DNA of 64,000 bases. It comes from Yoonia sp. SS1-5. Its GTDB lineage: Bacteria > Pseudomonadota > Alphaproteobacteria > Rhodobacterales > Rhodobacteraceae. Location of the stretch: the NCBI RefSeq assembly GCF_038443705.2, contig NZ_CP151767.2:310001-374000 (forward strand). Reading direction: 5' to 3'. Both the position numbers and the translations under genes were made by a program. This document shows, in pieces, positions 20,751-28,659 of the stretch. Below the pieces are notes generated by a model, which saw nothing but the letters and a program-made list of their open reading frames with translations, had not been told where the DNA came from and did no database searches. Position 1 is the stretch's first letter. The number at the start of each line of letters is the position of its first letter.

Positions 20751-20786
20751 GCGCCTAGGATGACGTAAGCAGACGGGGCTGACAAG

Positions 20787-21323
20787 ATGACGCAATGGGT
20801 CGCATTCCTGCGTGGGATCAATGTGGGCGGGCATCGCAAGATCCCGATGGCCTCCTTGCGCAAGATCTGGGCGGCACAGACCGGCATTGGCGATGTGCGC
20901 AGCTATATCGCGTCGGGCAATCTGGTGTTCACGGGGCAGGGGCCGGCGGATGATCTGGCAGCAGGCCTGCAGGCTGTCATCGCAGACACCTTTGGCTTTG
21001 ATGTGCCGGTTCTTGTGTTGTCCGCCAAGACCATGCGCGATCTGGTTGGGTCCTGCCCGTTTGCGCAGGCACCCGGCAATCGGGTTCATGCCTATCTGTG
21101 CTATACGCCGCCTGTCGTTGATTGGGACGGTGTCCGCGCCCTGCAAACGGCCTCCGAGGATGTCGCGGTGATCGGCAATGTCGTCTGGCTGCATGTGCCT
21201 GATGGGATCGGCCGGTCAAAGCTTGCCGCCCGGTTGGAGCATCTGATCGGCGTTCCGGCGACAGCCCGCAATCTCAATACGATCCACAAGATGCACGGCT
21301 TTCTTGACGGGTCGGGTGACTAG
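20787..21323 (+). CDS. DUF1697 family protein
   Basis: A 178-residue cytoplasmic protein of the DUF1697 (COG3797) family. The opening WVAFLRGINVGGHRKIPMASLR and YIASGNLVFTG are the family signature, followed by an alpha/beta repeat with VPVLVLSAKTMRDLV and a late TARNLNTIHKM. The family has no established function. It is divergent from the MmcQ gene across 36 bp and is followed by an MFS pump about 110 bp away. Confidence 0.88.
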   Translation: MTQWVAFLRGINVGGHRKIPMASLRKIWAAQTGIGDVRSYIASGNLVFTGQGPADDLAAGLQAVIADTFGFDVPVLVLSAKTMRDLVGSCPFAQAPGNRVHAYLCYTPPVVDWDGVRALQTASEDVAVIGNVVWLHVPDGIGRSKLAARLEHLIGVPATARNLNTIHKMHGFLDGSGD

Positions 21324-21432
21324 GCACTGTTTTTTGTGCACTTACCGCGACCGGGCTGCTCATCGCACCGAAATGTCGCGCCATGTCAGGTTTGCGCTTG
21401 TAAGATGACCGTCCCCGGTGTCGGGTACGTCC

Positions 21433-22626
21433 ATGCGACTAAACGGGCCATTCCTGTTCATTCTGGCGACCCTGCTGATTGATGCCATTGGTGTTGGCAT
21501 CGTCTTTCCGATCATGCCCGATCTGATGGATAGGGTCGGTGCCAGCAGCACGGCCGAGGGGGCCTTGTGGGGCGGCATCATGATGTCGGCTTATGCAGCG
21601 GCCATGTTTCTGTTCGGGCCGATCATCGGCAGTCTGTCAGATGCCTATGGACGCAGGCCGATCCTGATTGCGGCCCTCGTGACGCTGACCATTGACTATG
21701 TGATCATGGCCGTGGCGCAGACCTATTGGGTTTTGCTTGCGGGGCGGATTCTGGCGGGCGTCGCTGGTGCAACTTATATTACCGCCACCGCCTATATCGC
21801 CGATATCGCCAAACCGGCAGAACGCGCGGCCAGCTTTGGCATGATCGGGGCCGCATTCGGGATCGGTTTTGTGCTGGGTCCGGCCGTGGGCGGGGTTGCG
21901 TCGGGCTGGCACATCACAGCACCGTTCTGGATTGCGGCCGGGCTGTCAGCCCTGAATGTGGCCTTTGGGATTTTCATCCTGCCCGAGTCCCTCAAACCCG
22001 AGAATCGTAGGCCATTCGGCAGACGAGATCTGAACCCGTTTGGCACGATTGCCCGCGCCTTTGTGATCCCCGGCCTTGCCGTTCCGTTGATCTGCATTTT
22101 TGTCTTTGAGTTTGCGAATATGGTCTATGCGACGCTTTGGGCCTTTTGGGGCAGAGAGGTGTTTGCCTGGGACGGCTTTACCATCGGGCTAAGCCTGTCT
22201 GCCTATGGTGTGCTGGTCGCGGTTGTGCAGGCCGGAATCCTGCCCCGGCTTAGCGGCCGGTTGGGGGATTACCGCACCTTGCTGATCGCGGTTGTGGCTG
22301 GGGTGATCGGCATGTTTGGATTTGGGGTCACGACAACCGTGTGGGCGGTTGTGCTGGTTCTACCGGTGGCCGCATTGTCCGATATGGCGCCGCCCTTGAT
22401 CACCGCATTTGCGGCCAATCAGGTCGGGGATGATCAACAGGGTCTGGTGCAGGGCGTGATTGCGTCATTGGCCTCTGTCGCGGCGGTTGTCGCACCTCTT
22501 GCATTGACGGCAGTGTTTGAAGGTTTTGTGGACGATACCGGCGTCTATCTGCCGGGCGCACCTTTTATCGTCGGGGGGCTGTTGATCGTCGCTATCATTC
22601 CATTGGTCATGCGGATGCGAGACTGA
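21433..22626 (+). CDS. MFS efflux transporter, TetA-like (TCR/Tet family)
   Basis: A 397-residue inner-membrane protein with twelve hydrophobic segments. It has the MFS motif A GSLSDAYGRRPILIAA between segments 2 and 3, GRILAGVAGATYITATAYIAD, and the motif-C-like GFVLGPAVGG of drug/H+ antiporters. Closest in style to class C-type tetracycline exporters, but many such proteins in non-pathogens move other compounds, so resistance cannot be claimed. A GTG at 21418 in the same frame is an alternative start; ATG 21433 is preferred. No TetR-type regulator is adjacent. Confidence 0.85.
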   Translation: MRLNGPFLFILATLLIDAIGVGIVFPIMPDLMDRVGASSTAEGALWGGIMMSAYAAAMFLFGPIIGSLSDAYGRRPILIAALVTLTIDYVIMAVAQTYWVLLAGRILAGVAGATYITATAYIADIAKPAERAASFGMIGAAFGIGFVLGPAVGGVASGWHITAPFWIAAGLSALNVAFGIFILPESLKPENRRPFGRRDLNPFGTIARAFVIPGLAVPLICIFVFEFANMVYATLWAFWGREVFAWDGFTIGLSLSAYGVLVAVVQAGILPRLSGRLGDYRTLLIAVVAGVIGMFGFGVTTTVWAVVLVLPVAALSDMAPPLITAFAANQVGDDQQGLVQGVIASLASVAAVVAPLALTAVFEGFVDDTGVYLPGAPFIVGGLLIVAIIPLVMRMRD

Positions 22627-22646
22627 GTCTTGTGGGTCGCGAGCTG

Positions 22647-22683
22647 ACGGCGTCATGCCGGTCCAATACCTGCATGACGCCGT
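22647..22683. repeat. Perfect 11-bp inverted repeat after the MFS gene
   Basis: ACGGCGTCATG (22647-22657) and CATGACGCCGT (22673-22683) pair perfectly around a 15-nt loop, 20 nt after the MFS stop. There is no T run, so it is an RNA 3' structure or a protein-binding site. Confidence 0.6.
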
Positions 22684-23008
22684 TGCCACTCGTCAACAAC
22701 CTGTTACCGCGCTTGGCTGCCAAATGGGCGGCCAAGCAGAACATCGTCACCACTCACAAGGCACAATTTGCAATTCAATTGCGCCCAAAACAGGACAGTT
22801 TGTACTGGCCTTTTGGAAAGGTTCGTCACATTCCGGTCAGGTTTGAGGGGAATGGCAGACACCCGCATTTGGACGGGGGATGTGCATGCTGCAGGCGCCT
22901 GCCATTCTGTCTGGTGGGTTGGGTGGGGTACCAGATTTCCTACAACCAGTTTGCCTTAACGAAGGTTAACCGAACTCTAATGACCCAAGGCAATAGCGGG
23001 GCAATTTA

Positions 23009-23256
23009 GTGGTGAAATGTGCCATAGCACCACAAGTCAGAACAAATCCCGTCTTGCCGCCGGGACTGTCCCTTAGGACCGCGTTATCGTCTGGTTTGGC
23101 TTGCGATGACACCGTGACCCTGACCAGTTATTAGGGCTGCACCCCAGCGCCATCACATTGGGAAATTGTGCTGATGAATGCGAACCTGAGGCTGCCGCAT
23201 GACATGCTGGCGAGGGTAAACCGCGCAAACCAGTTCGTTTGCGCGGTTCGTTTTTT
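23009..23256 (+). ncRNA. Candidate structured small RNA ending at a strong terminator
   Basis: No gene lies on the + strand in the 590 bp before the terminator, yet several stems line up: GTGGTG/CACCAC (23009-23033), CATCA-CA/TG-TGATG (23151-23176) and the terminator stem. CTGGTTTG (23091-23098) can also pair with CAAACCAG (23226-23233), which would compete with the terminator. The 5' end is unknown. The alternative is a long 3' UTR of the MFS gene. It does not match the 4.5S, tmRNA or RNase P landmarks that I know. Confidence 0.35.
23219..23256 (+). terminator. Very strong Rho-independent terminator
   Basis: AACCGCGCAAAC and GTTTGCGCGGTT form a perfect 12-bp stem with loop CAGTTC, followed by CG and six T. 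The T run is only on the + strand side, so it ends rightward transcription although no + strand gene is near. Confidence 0.9.
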
Positions 23257-23278
23257 GGATAGGCTGCGATGACGCGCC

Positions 23279-23665
23279 TTAGCTCAGCGAATTCAACCCG
23301 AACATATTGCCTTCGCTGTCCTGACACAGGGTCACCCAGCCGAACGCGCCGATTGAGAATTTCGGCCGGATCACCACGCCGCCGGCATCGGCGACGCGGG
23401 CCTCTTGTTCGGCGCAGTCTGCGACCGAGAAATAGACAATTGTCCCACCAACGCCCGGACCCGCATGCGCCGATTTCGTCAGCGCACCCGCCGCACCATA
23501 GGCGCTCATATCGGCGGAAAAGGCCATCATCTGTGTTTCACCCGTGGGGTCGCCCATCGGTTCCAACTTGCGCCCCAGCACGGTTTCGTAAAACCCGACG
23601 GCCCGGTCCAGGTCATCCACATAGATATCAAACCATCCAACTGCATTCATCTGTGACATGTTCAT
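23279..23665 (-). CDS. VOC (glyoxalase-like) family protein
   Basis: A 128-residue VOC protein: VGWFDIYVDDLDRAVGFYETVLG is the first repeat, GTIVYFSVADCAEQEARVADAGG the second, and GWVTLCQDSEGNMFGLNSLS the usual end. The usual metal-ligand positions look degenerate (Trp/Phe rather than His in the first strand), so it may bind rather than convert its ligand. ATG 23665 or a downstream ATG (MNAVGWF) are possible starts. Same direction as the AraC regulator upstream, 65 nt apart, so possibly co-transcribed. Confidence 0.85.
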   Translation of the reverse strand: MNMSQMNAVGWFDIYVDDLDRAVGFYETVLGRKLEPMGDPTGETQMMAFSADMSAYGAAGALTKSAHAGPGVGGTIVYFSVADCAEQEARVADAGGVVIRPKFSIGAFGWVTLCQDSEGNMFGLNSLS

Positions 23666-23729
23666 CTCCTGATTATGTGTCGATCATGAGAGATGTTTAG
23701 CCTGCCGGTTTCGCCCGGTATTGTAGATT

Positions 23730-24485
23730 TCAGACATCGAACTTTTTTGCGAATTTTCCAGGGGTGTAGCCGGTCGCCTTGCGGAAGGAATGGATGAAAT
23801 GGGACTGATCGGCATAGGACAATGACGGCTCTCCGGTCAGGGCCTGCTGCAAGCGCAGGACTTTGAGGAAGTCATGCGGGGCAAACCCCGTCGTCTCTTT
23901 CAGTTTTCGTTGCAATTGGCGTGGCGACAGGTCGGCGATCTCGGCCATATCAGCGACCGAGAAGATGTCGTCGATATTCTGGAATATCCGCTCTGTGATC
24001 GGGTTGGCGATCACAAGTGCCTCTGCGACCAGTCTTTCGACAAATGCAATCAGGATGGCCTGCTGTGCGGCAAAATCCTTGGTGGCGAGGTCCTTGTTGA
24101 CTGCAATCAGTGGCAGGTCGCCGTGATAGGGGGCATTCACCAGCCCATAATCCACTGGCACGCGTGCCTGCTGCCAAACGCCGGGCAAAAAACGGATGTT
24201 CACATAGTGAAACGCGCGCCCAAGGCTTAACTCTTCGGCGGAGGCCCGCAATTTGGTAATCCCGGCGATGCGGGTGTCTGACTGGTCAAAGATGACATAG
24301 GTGCAGGCATCCGGCAGCGCGTGAAATCGGTAGTCATCGGGCAGGGGCGCATCCGTGCGCAGTTCCAGAAACCGATGCACAACCCCACGCAGGTGATCTG
24401 GCGGCATCGCTTCGGTGAATTGCACCGCCTCGGCCGTCTTTTCGCGGCTGTTGCCTTTTGGATCATACATGCCAGTTTTTCCCAT
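23730..24485 (-). CDS. AraC-family transcriptional regulator
   Basis: A 251-residue protein. The C-terminal 90 residues hold the double helix-turn-helix of the AraC family: FSVADMAEIADLSPRQLQRKLKETTGFAPHDFLKVLRLQQAL and SYADQSHFIHSFRKATGYTPGKF. The N-terminal 150 residues resemble the DUF6597-type sensing domain often paired with AraC heads (VVHRFLELR, CTYVIFD, VNIRFLPGVW). Ligand unknown. It is upstream of and on the same strand as the VOC gene, and divergent from the cysS leader. Confidence 0.88.
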   Translation of the reverse strand: MGKTGMYDPKGNSREKTAEAVQFTEAMPPDHLRGVVHRFLELRTDAPLPDDYRFHALPDACTYVIFDQSDTRIAGITKLRASAEELSLGRAFHYVNIRFLPGVWQQARVPVDYGLVNAPYHGDLPLIAVNKDLATKDFAAQQAILIAFVERLVAEALVIANPITERIFQNIDDIFSVADMAEIADLSPRQLQRKLKETTGFAPHDFLKVLRLQQALTGEPSLSYADQSHFIHSFRKATGYTPGKFAKKFDV

Positions 24486-24604
24486 ATCTCGCCTGTGTGG
24501 TTTAGCGGTACGCGCAGCGATCAGAAAGCCATTCTGACCACGCGGATGCCCGCACCGGACCGGAAATCATGGACATGACCCGCATATCTTGATATCGCTG
24601 CCCC

Positions 24605-24649
24605 ATGAAGAGCATCTGCATCATTCCCTGCTGCATTATTATCTGCTGA
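24605..24649 (+). CDS. Candidate 14-residue Ile/Cys leader peptide before cysS-cimA
   Basis: The frame encodes MKSICIIPCCIIIC and then TGA. Ten of 14 residues are Ile (six) or Cys (four), far above normal use. It lies 85 nt before cysS (cysteine charging), which is followed by cimA (isoleucine precursor), so its composition fits both downstream genes. No strong ribosome site is seen, and a leaderless start is possible. Stem-loops between it and the cysS ribosome site could respond to a stalled ribosome. It is classed as CDS but is probably regulatory. Confidence 0.55.
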   Translation: MKSICIIPCCIIIC

Positions 24650-24653
24650 CATC

Positions 24654-24730
24654 TGTCGCGGGTCGCTCTTTCACGTTTCCATCAGTTACTGAAGTTGTTA
24701 AGCCCGCGGCGCAATCCTGTGCGCGAGAGG
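24654..24730 (+). promoter_or_regulatory. Possible attenuator region between the leader peptide and cysS
   Basis: CGCGGG (24657-24662), 8 nt after the leader stop, can pair with CCCGCG (24703-24708). A second stem GCGCA/TGCGC (24709-24724) ends one base before the cysS ribosome site GAGAGG (24725-24730). There is no T run, so intrinsic termination is unlikely; control of translation or Rho access is more plausible. Confidence 0.4.
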
Positions 24731-24734
24731 CGTT

Positions 24735-26168
24735 ATGACACATATCAGGTTCCACAATACCAAGACCCGGCGACGCGAGGATTTCGCGCCAATTGATGCT
24801 GCGAATGTGCGCATGTATTTGTGCGGGCCAACGGTCTATGACCGGGCGCATCTTGGCAATTCGCGGAACGTGCTGCTGTTTGATGTCCTGTTTCGGATGT
24901 TTCGCCATATCTATGGGGACGACCACGTCACTTATGTGCGCAATTTCACCGATGTCGAAGACAAGATAAACGCACGCGCAGCTGAGACGGGCCGTGACAT
25001 CGGCGACATCACCGCAGAAACCATTGGCTGGTATCATCAGGATATGGATGCGCTGGGGGCGTTGCGCCCCACGCACGAGCCTCGGGCCACGGATTACATC
25101 GCCCAGATGGTCGCAATGATTGATGATCTTGTGGCCAAGGGCCATGCCTATGCCGCCGAGGGGCATGTGCTGTTCGCGGTCGCAAGCTATGAAAATTACG
25201 GATCACTGTCAGGTCGGTCCGTGGACGACATGATCGCCGGCGCCCGGGTTGAGGTCGCCCCATATAAGCGTGATCCGATGGATTTTGTCCTGTGGAAACC
25301 CTCAGGCGATGGCGAACCCGGATGGGACAGCCCGTGGGGGCGGGGGCGTCCGGGCTGGCATATCGAATGCTCGGTCATGGCGCATGCGCTTTTGGGGCAG
25401 AGTTTTGATATCCATGGTGGCGGCAATGATCTGCAATTCCCGCACCATGAGAATGAGATCGCCCAATCCGCCTGCGCCCATCCGGAGGGTGAGTTTGCCC
25501 GGTTCTGGATCCATAACGAGATGCTGCTGGTCGAGGGCAAGAAAATGTCCAAGTCCCTTGGCAACTTCTTCACTGTCAGGGATTTGCTGGATCAGGGCGT
25601 GCCCGGCGAAGTGATCCGCCTGGTGATGTTGGGGACCCATTACGGCAAGACCATGGATTGGACCGAAACCCGGCGCGCCGAGGCTGAACAGACTTTGCGC
25701 AAGTGGTACGGGATCCTGCATGGGCATGGTTTCGGCCCCGATCTGGTGGCCGCACTGACGGCGGATGGCAAATGGCAACCGGATACAGAGTTTATTGGCG
25801 TGCTGGCCAATGATCTGAACACACCCGGTGCGCTGGCGCGTCTTCATGTCCTGTCCAAGGGCAAGACCCCGGCTGCACTGGCAGGGTTTGCGCATGGGTT
25901 GGACATGCTGGGTCTGGTGAGCGACTGGGGGGCACTGCCGTTGTTTGACGGGGCCGAGGCCGGGCCGGAAGTTGCGCCCGCGATTGCCGCGCGGGTTGAT
26001 GCGCTGTTGGCACAACGCGCGCAGGCCCGCGCCGCCAAGGACTGGTCTGCTGCCGATCAGGTGCGCGACATTCTGACGGCTGCCGGGGTGCAGGTCACGG
26101 ATGTGGGCGGGCAGGCCACATGGCTGCCCGGTCCGGATTTCGATGCCGCGAAGCTGGGTGATCTGTGA
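24735..26168 (+). CDS. cysS: Cysteinyl-tRNA synthetase
   Basis: Charges tRNA-Cys in the cytoplasm. This 477-residue class I enzyme has [13 protein letters not shown] near the N terminus (HLGN at residues 39-42, zinc ligand Cys 30), [11 protein letters not shown], the [14 protein letters not shown] zinc/cysteine site, [18 protein letters not shown] and [11 protein letters not shown] near residue 270. The C terminus has the helical DALR-like domain ([21 protein letters not shown]). ATG 24735 follows GAGAGG. An Ile/Cys-rich reading frame precedes it, and cimA follows after 67 nt bridged by a 23-codon frame. Confidence 0.97.
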   Translation: MTHIRFHNTKTRRREDFAPIDAANVRMYLCGPTVYDRAHLGNSRNVLLFDVLFRMFRHIYGDDHVTYVRNFTDVEDKINARAAETGRDIGDITAETIGWYHQDMDALGALRPTHEPRATDYIAQMVAMIDDLVAKGHAYAAEGHVLFAVASYENYGSLSGRSVDDMIAGARVEVAPYKRDPMDFVLWKPSGDGEPGWDSPWGRGRPGWHIECSVMAHALLGQSFDIHGGGNDLQFPHHENEIAQSACAHPEGEFARFWIHNEMLLVEGKKMSKSLGNFFTVRDLLDQGVPGEVIRLVMLGTHYGKTMDWTETRRAEAEQTLRKWYGILHGHGFGPDLVAALTADGKWQPDTEFIGVLANDLNTPGALARLHVLSKGKTPAALAGFAHGLDMLGLVSDWGALPLFDGAEAGPEVAPAIAARVDALLAQRAQARAAKDWSAADQVRDILTAAGVQVTDVGGQATWLPGPDFDAAKLGDL

Positions 26169-26239
26169 TGGGTGATCTATCTCGGGCATCCATGCGGGCG
26201 CCGACCTGTAGCGCGTTTTTGAGGGGCGTGGTTCAATGA
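26168..26239 (+). CDS. Possible 23-codon coupling frame between cysS and cimA
   Basis: The ATG overlaps the cysS stop (TGATG) and the TGA overlaps the cimA ATG (ATGA). It encodes [20 protein letters not shown] plus VVQ, which looks like no protein family. The double overlap would let ribosomes pass from cysS to cimA, but it could be chance, and cimA has its own GAGGGG. Confidence 0.25.
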   Translation: MGDLSRASMRAPTCSAFLRGVVQ

Positions 26240-27855
26240 CCAAAGAACGTCTTTATCTGTTTGATACAACCCTGCGCGATGGCGCCCAGACCCAAGGGGT
26301 GCAGTTCTCCGCCGAAGAAAAACACCGGATCGCTGAAATTCTGGACGGTCTGGGCATCGACTATATCGAAGGGGGCTGGCCGGGTGCCAACCCCACCGAT
26401 ACAACGTTTTTTGCCGAGCCACCCAAGACCCGTGCGACGTTTACGGCCTTTGGCATGACCAAACGGTCGGGCCGGTCGGCGGAAAATGATGATGTGCTGG
26501 CTGCGGTGATGAATGCCGGGACCCCGGCGGTCTGCCTTGTGGGCAAGGCGCATGACTTTCATGTGACCAAAGCGCTTGGCATTGAATTGGCCGAAAACAC
26601 GGCGAACCTGCATGCAAGCTTTGCCCATATTGCGGCCAGTGGGCGCGAGGGCCTGTTTGATGCCGAACATTTCTTTGACGGGTACAAGTCCAATCCTGAT
26701 TATGCGCTGGAGGCTATCCACGCTGCCTATCAGGCTGGCGCCCGCTGGATTGTCCTATGTGACACCAATGGCGGCACCCTGCCTGATGAGGTTGCAACCA
26801 TTGTCACTGCCGTGATCGCATCGGGTATTCCGGGTGATCACGTCGCGATCCACACGCATAATGACACCGAAAATGCCGTTGCCGGGTCTTTGGCTGCGGT
26901 GCTGGCGGGCGCGCGCCAAATCCAAGGCACCCTGAACGGGCTGGGCGAACGTTGCGGCAACGCCAATCTGACAACAATCATTCCGACCCTGCTGCTGAAG
27001 GAACCCTATGCAAGCCGGTTCCAGACCGGCGTGACCCCCGAGGCGCTTAAGGGTCTGCGCAAGGCCTCGCGCATGCTGGATGATATCCTCAACCGGGTCC
27101 CTGCCAAACAGGCCGCTTATGTGGGCGCGTCGGCCTTTGCGCATAAATCCGGGTTGCATGCTTCGGCCATTGCCAAGGATCCCACGACCTACGAACATGT
27201 TGATCCCGCCGCCATCGGCAATAGTCGTATCGTGCCGATGTCAAATCAGGCGGGCCAGTCGAACCTTAAGGCCCGTCTTGCGGATATGGGCATTGCGGTT
27301 GAGGTCGGTGATCCAGCCTTGCCCCGGATCATCGAGCGCGTGAAGGCCCGCGAGGCGCAGGGTTATACCTATGATGGCGCGCAGGCCAGTTTTGAAATAC
27401 TGGCCCGGGACGAACTGGGTATTCTGCCCCGGTTTTTTGAGGTCAAACGCTACCGGGTCACGGTGGAGCGGCGCAAGAACAAGCGCAATCAGATGGTCTC
27501 TATCTCCGAGGCGGTTGTGGTGACCAAGGTTGGCGGCAAGAAGTTTCTGACCGTGTCCGAAAGTCAGGGCCCGGACGGGTCTGATCAGGGCCCTGTCAAC
27601 GCGCTCTCGCGGGCGCTTGCAAAGGATCTGGGACCGTATCAGCAGATTATTGATGATATGCGTCTGGTCGATTTCAAGGTCCGGATCACCAATGGCGGCA
27701 CCGAGGCCGTGACCCGTGTTATCATTGACAGCGAAGACGGGCAGGGCCGCCGCTGGTCGACCGTGGGGGTCAGTGCCAACATCGTCGATGCATCCTTTGA
27801 TGCGCTGGTGGATGCGATCAATTGGAAACTGATCCGTGATGGGGCGGAGACCTGA
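26236..27855 (+). CDS. cimA: Citramalate synthase
   Basis: Condenses pyruvate and acetyl-CoA to citramalate, the first step of the threonine-independent route to 2-oxobutyrate and isoleucine. The 539-residue protein has the HMGL-like start LYLFDTTLRDGAQTQGVQFS (metal and substrate sites), ALEAIHAAYQAGARWIVLCDTNGG, the metal-ligand HTHNDTENAVAGSL, and a C-terminal LeuA dimer/allosteric domain (DFKVRITNGGTEAVTRVIID). The YIEGGWPGANPTD segment separates CimA of this type from 2-isopropylmalate synthase. The GAGGGG ribosome site suits ATG 26236. It sits behind cysS and the Ile/Cys leader. Confidence 0.93.
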   Translation: MTKERLYLFDTTLRDGAQTQGVQFSAEEKHRIAEILDGLGIDYIEGGWPGANPTDTTFFAEPPKTRATFTAFGMTKRSGRSAENDDVLAAVMNAGTPAVCLVGKAHDFHVTKALGIELAENTANLHASFAHIAASGREGLFDAEHFFDGYKSNPDYALEAIHAAYQAGARWIVLCDTNGGTLPDEVATIVTAVIASGIPGDHVAIHTHNDTENAVAGSLAAVLAGARQIQGTLNGLGERCGNANLTTIIPTLLLKEPYASRFQTGVTPEALKGLRKASRMLDDILNRVPAKQAAYVGASAFAHKSGLHASAIAKDPTTYEHVDPAAIGNSRIVPMSNQAGQSNLKARLADMGIAVEVGDPALPRIIERVKAREAQGYTYDGAQASFEILARDELGILPRFFEVKRYRVTVERRKNKRNQMVSISEAVVVTKVGGKKFLTVSESQGPDGSDQGPVNALSRALAKDLGPYQQIIDDMRLVDFKVRITNGGTEAVTRVIIDSEDGQGRRWSTVGVSANIVDASFDALVDAINWKLIRDGAET

Positions 27856-27891
27856 TTATTTGAGTATTTTTGGCAAGATGATGATGCGGGC

Positions 27892-28659
27892 ATGAGTTTT
27901 GAAGCCTGTGCCGCGCTGGTGGAGCGGGCGGACCCCGAGCGGTTTCGCGCCGCGATGGCTGCGCCATTGCCTGCCCGGCGCATTCTGTTTCCGCTTTACG
28001 CGTTTAATGTCGAGGTTGCCCGTGCTCCTTGGGTCACCGAAGAGCCGATGATCGCCGAGATGCGGTTGCAATGGTGGCGCGATGCGCTGGAAGAAATCGC
28101 CGCCCAAGGCAATGTGCGCCGGCATGATGTTGTTGATGCGCTGGCGGACGTGCTTGATCCGCCGGGCGCCGCCGCGCTGGACCGGCTGGTCGCCGCGCGT
28201 CGGTGGGATATTTACAAGGATCCGTTTGAGGATCCCGCACATTTTGATGACTATATCAACGCCACATCAGGCGCATTGATGTGGACAGCCGCCCGTTTGC
28301 TAGGTGAGGCAGAGGAAAGCGTTGTTGCACCTTTCGGATATGCGGTTGGCGTGGCGAATTTCTTTCGCGCCATCCCGCAGCTCGAGGGGCAGGGCCGCAA
28401 GCCCTTGGTTGATGGCACAACGCAGGCGGTGCGCGATCTTGCCGATGCGGCCCACGGCCGGTTGCAGCAGACTTGCGCCGGCCGGCGCGATGTTTCGACC
28501 GCCGCCGGTGCGGCCCTGATTGCAGGTTATCTGGCCCGACCTGTGCTGAAAAAGGCCATCAAAGACAGCACCGTCGTTGGTCGCGGCACCTTGGATATCC
28601 CGCCCTTGGCCCAAAGCCTGCGTCTTGCGCATGTGTCCCTGCGGGGCTGGTGGGTCTAA
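27892..28659 (+). CDS. Squalene/phytoene synthase-like protein (NDUFAF6-type)
   Basis: A 255-residue member of the trans-isoprenyl diphosphate synthase fold. The first substrate motif usual in phytoene synthases (DxxxD) is not seen; the matching segment reads LYAFNVEVARAPWVTEEPMIAEMRLQWWRDAL. YINATSGALMWTAARLLG and GVANFFRAIPQLEGQGRKPL follow in family order. Alphaproteobacterial proteins of this kind resemble mitochondrial NDUFAF6, a complex I assembly factor, rather than carotenoid enzymes. No carotenoid genes are near. It starts 36 nt after cimA and its end overlaps the convergent MFS gene by 4 nt. Confidence 0.8.
   Translation: MSFEACAALVERADPERFRAAMAAPLPARRILFPLYAFNVEVARAPWVTEEPMIAEMRLQWWRDALEEIAAQGNVRRHDVVDALADVLDPPGAAALDRLVAARRWDIYKDPFEDPAHFDDYINATSGALMWTAARLLGEAEESVVAPFGYAVGVANFFRAIPQLEGQGRKPLVDGTTQAVRDLADAAHGRLQQTCAGRRDVSTAAGAALIAGYLARPVLKKAIKDSTVVGRGTLDIPPLAQSLRLAHVSLRGWWV

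Larger units (their letters stand above)
22627..23278. other. About 650 bp without a convincing protein gene
   Basis: Both strands have open frames here, but their translations (for example 22632-23009 on +) look random, with many Cys, Trp and Arg and no domain. The stretch instead holds a perfect 11-bp inverted repeat at 22647-22683, a TTAAC-N5-TTAAC direct repeat at 22956-22970, several hairpins from 23009 to 23180 and a strong rightward terminator at 23219-23256. Confidence 0.7.

Noticed and set aside
21433..22626. Tetracycline-resistance gene
   Set aside because: Only family resemblance; no tetR, no mobile element, normal base composition. Called a general MFS efflux protein.
22956..22970. 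TTAAC-N5-TTAAC as a CtrA site
   Set aside because: The TTAA to TTAA spacer is 6, not the 7 required by the CtrA consensus.
22632..23009. 125-codon open frame on + after the MFS gene
   Set aside because: The translation looks random (many Cys, Trp, Arg; no domain or secondary-structure pattern) and crosses the perfect inverted repeat at 22647-22683.
23041..23256. 6S RNA, 4.5S RNA, tmRNA or RNase P RNA
   Set aside because: None of the conserved landmarks of 4.5S, tmRNA or RNase P is present; 6S cannot be excluded by eye but no central-bulge symmetry was convincing.
23073..23327. 84-codon reverse-strand frame over the terminator
   Set aside because: It spans the terminator and the end of the VOC gene, with no protein-like pattern.
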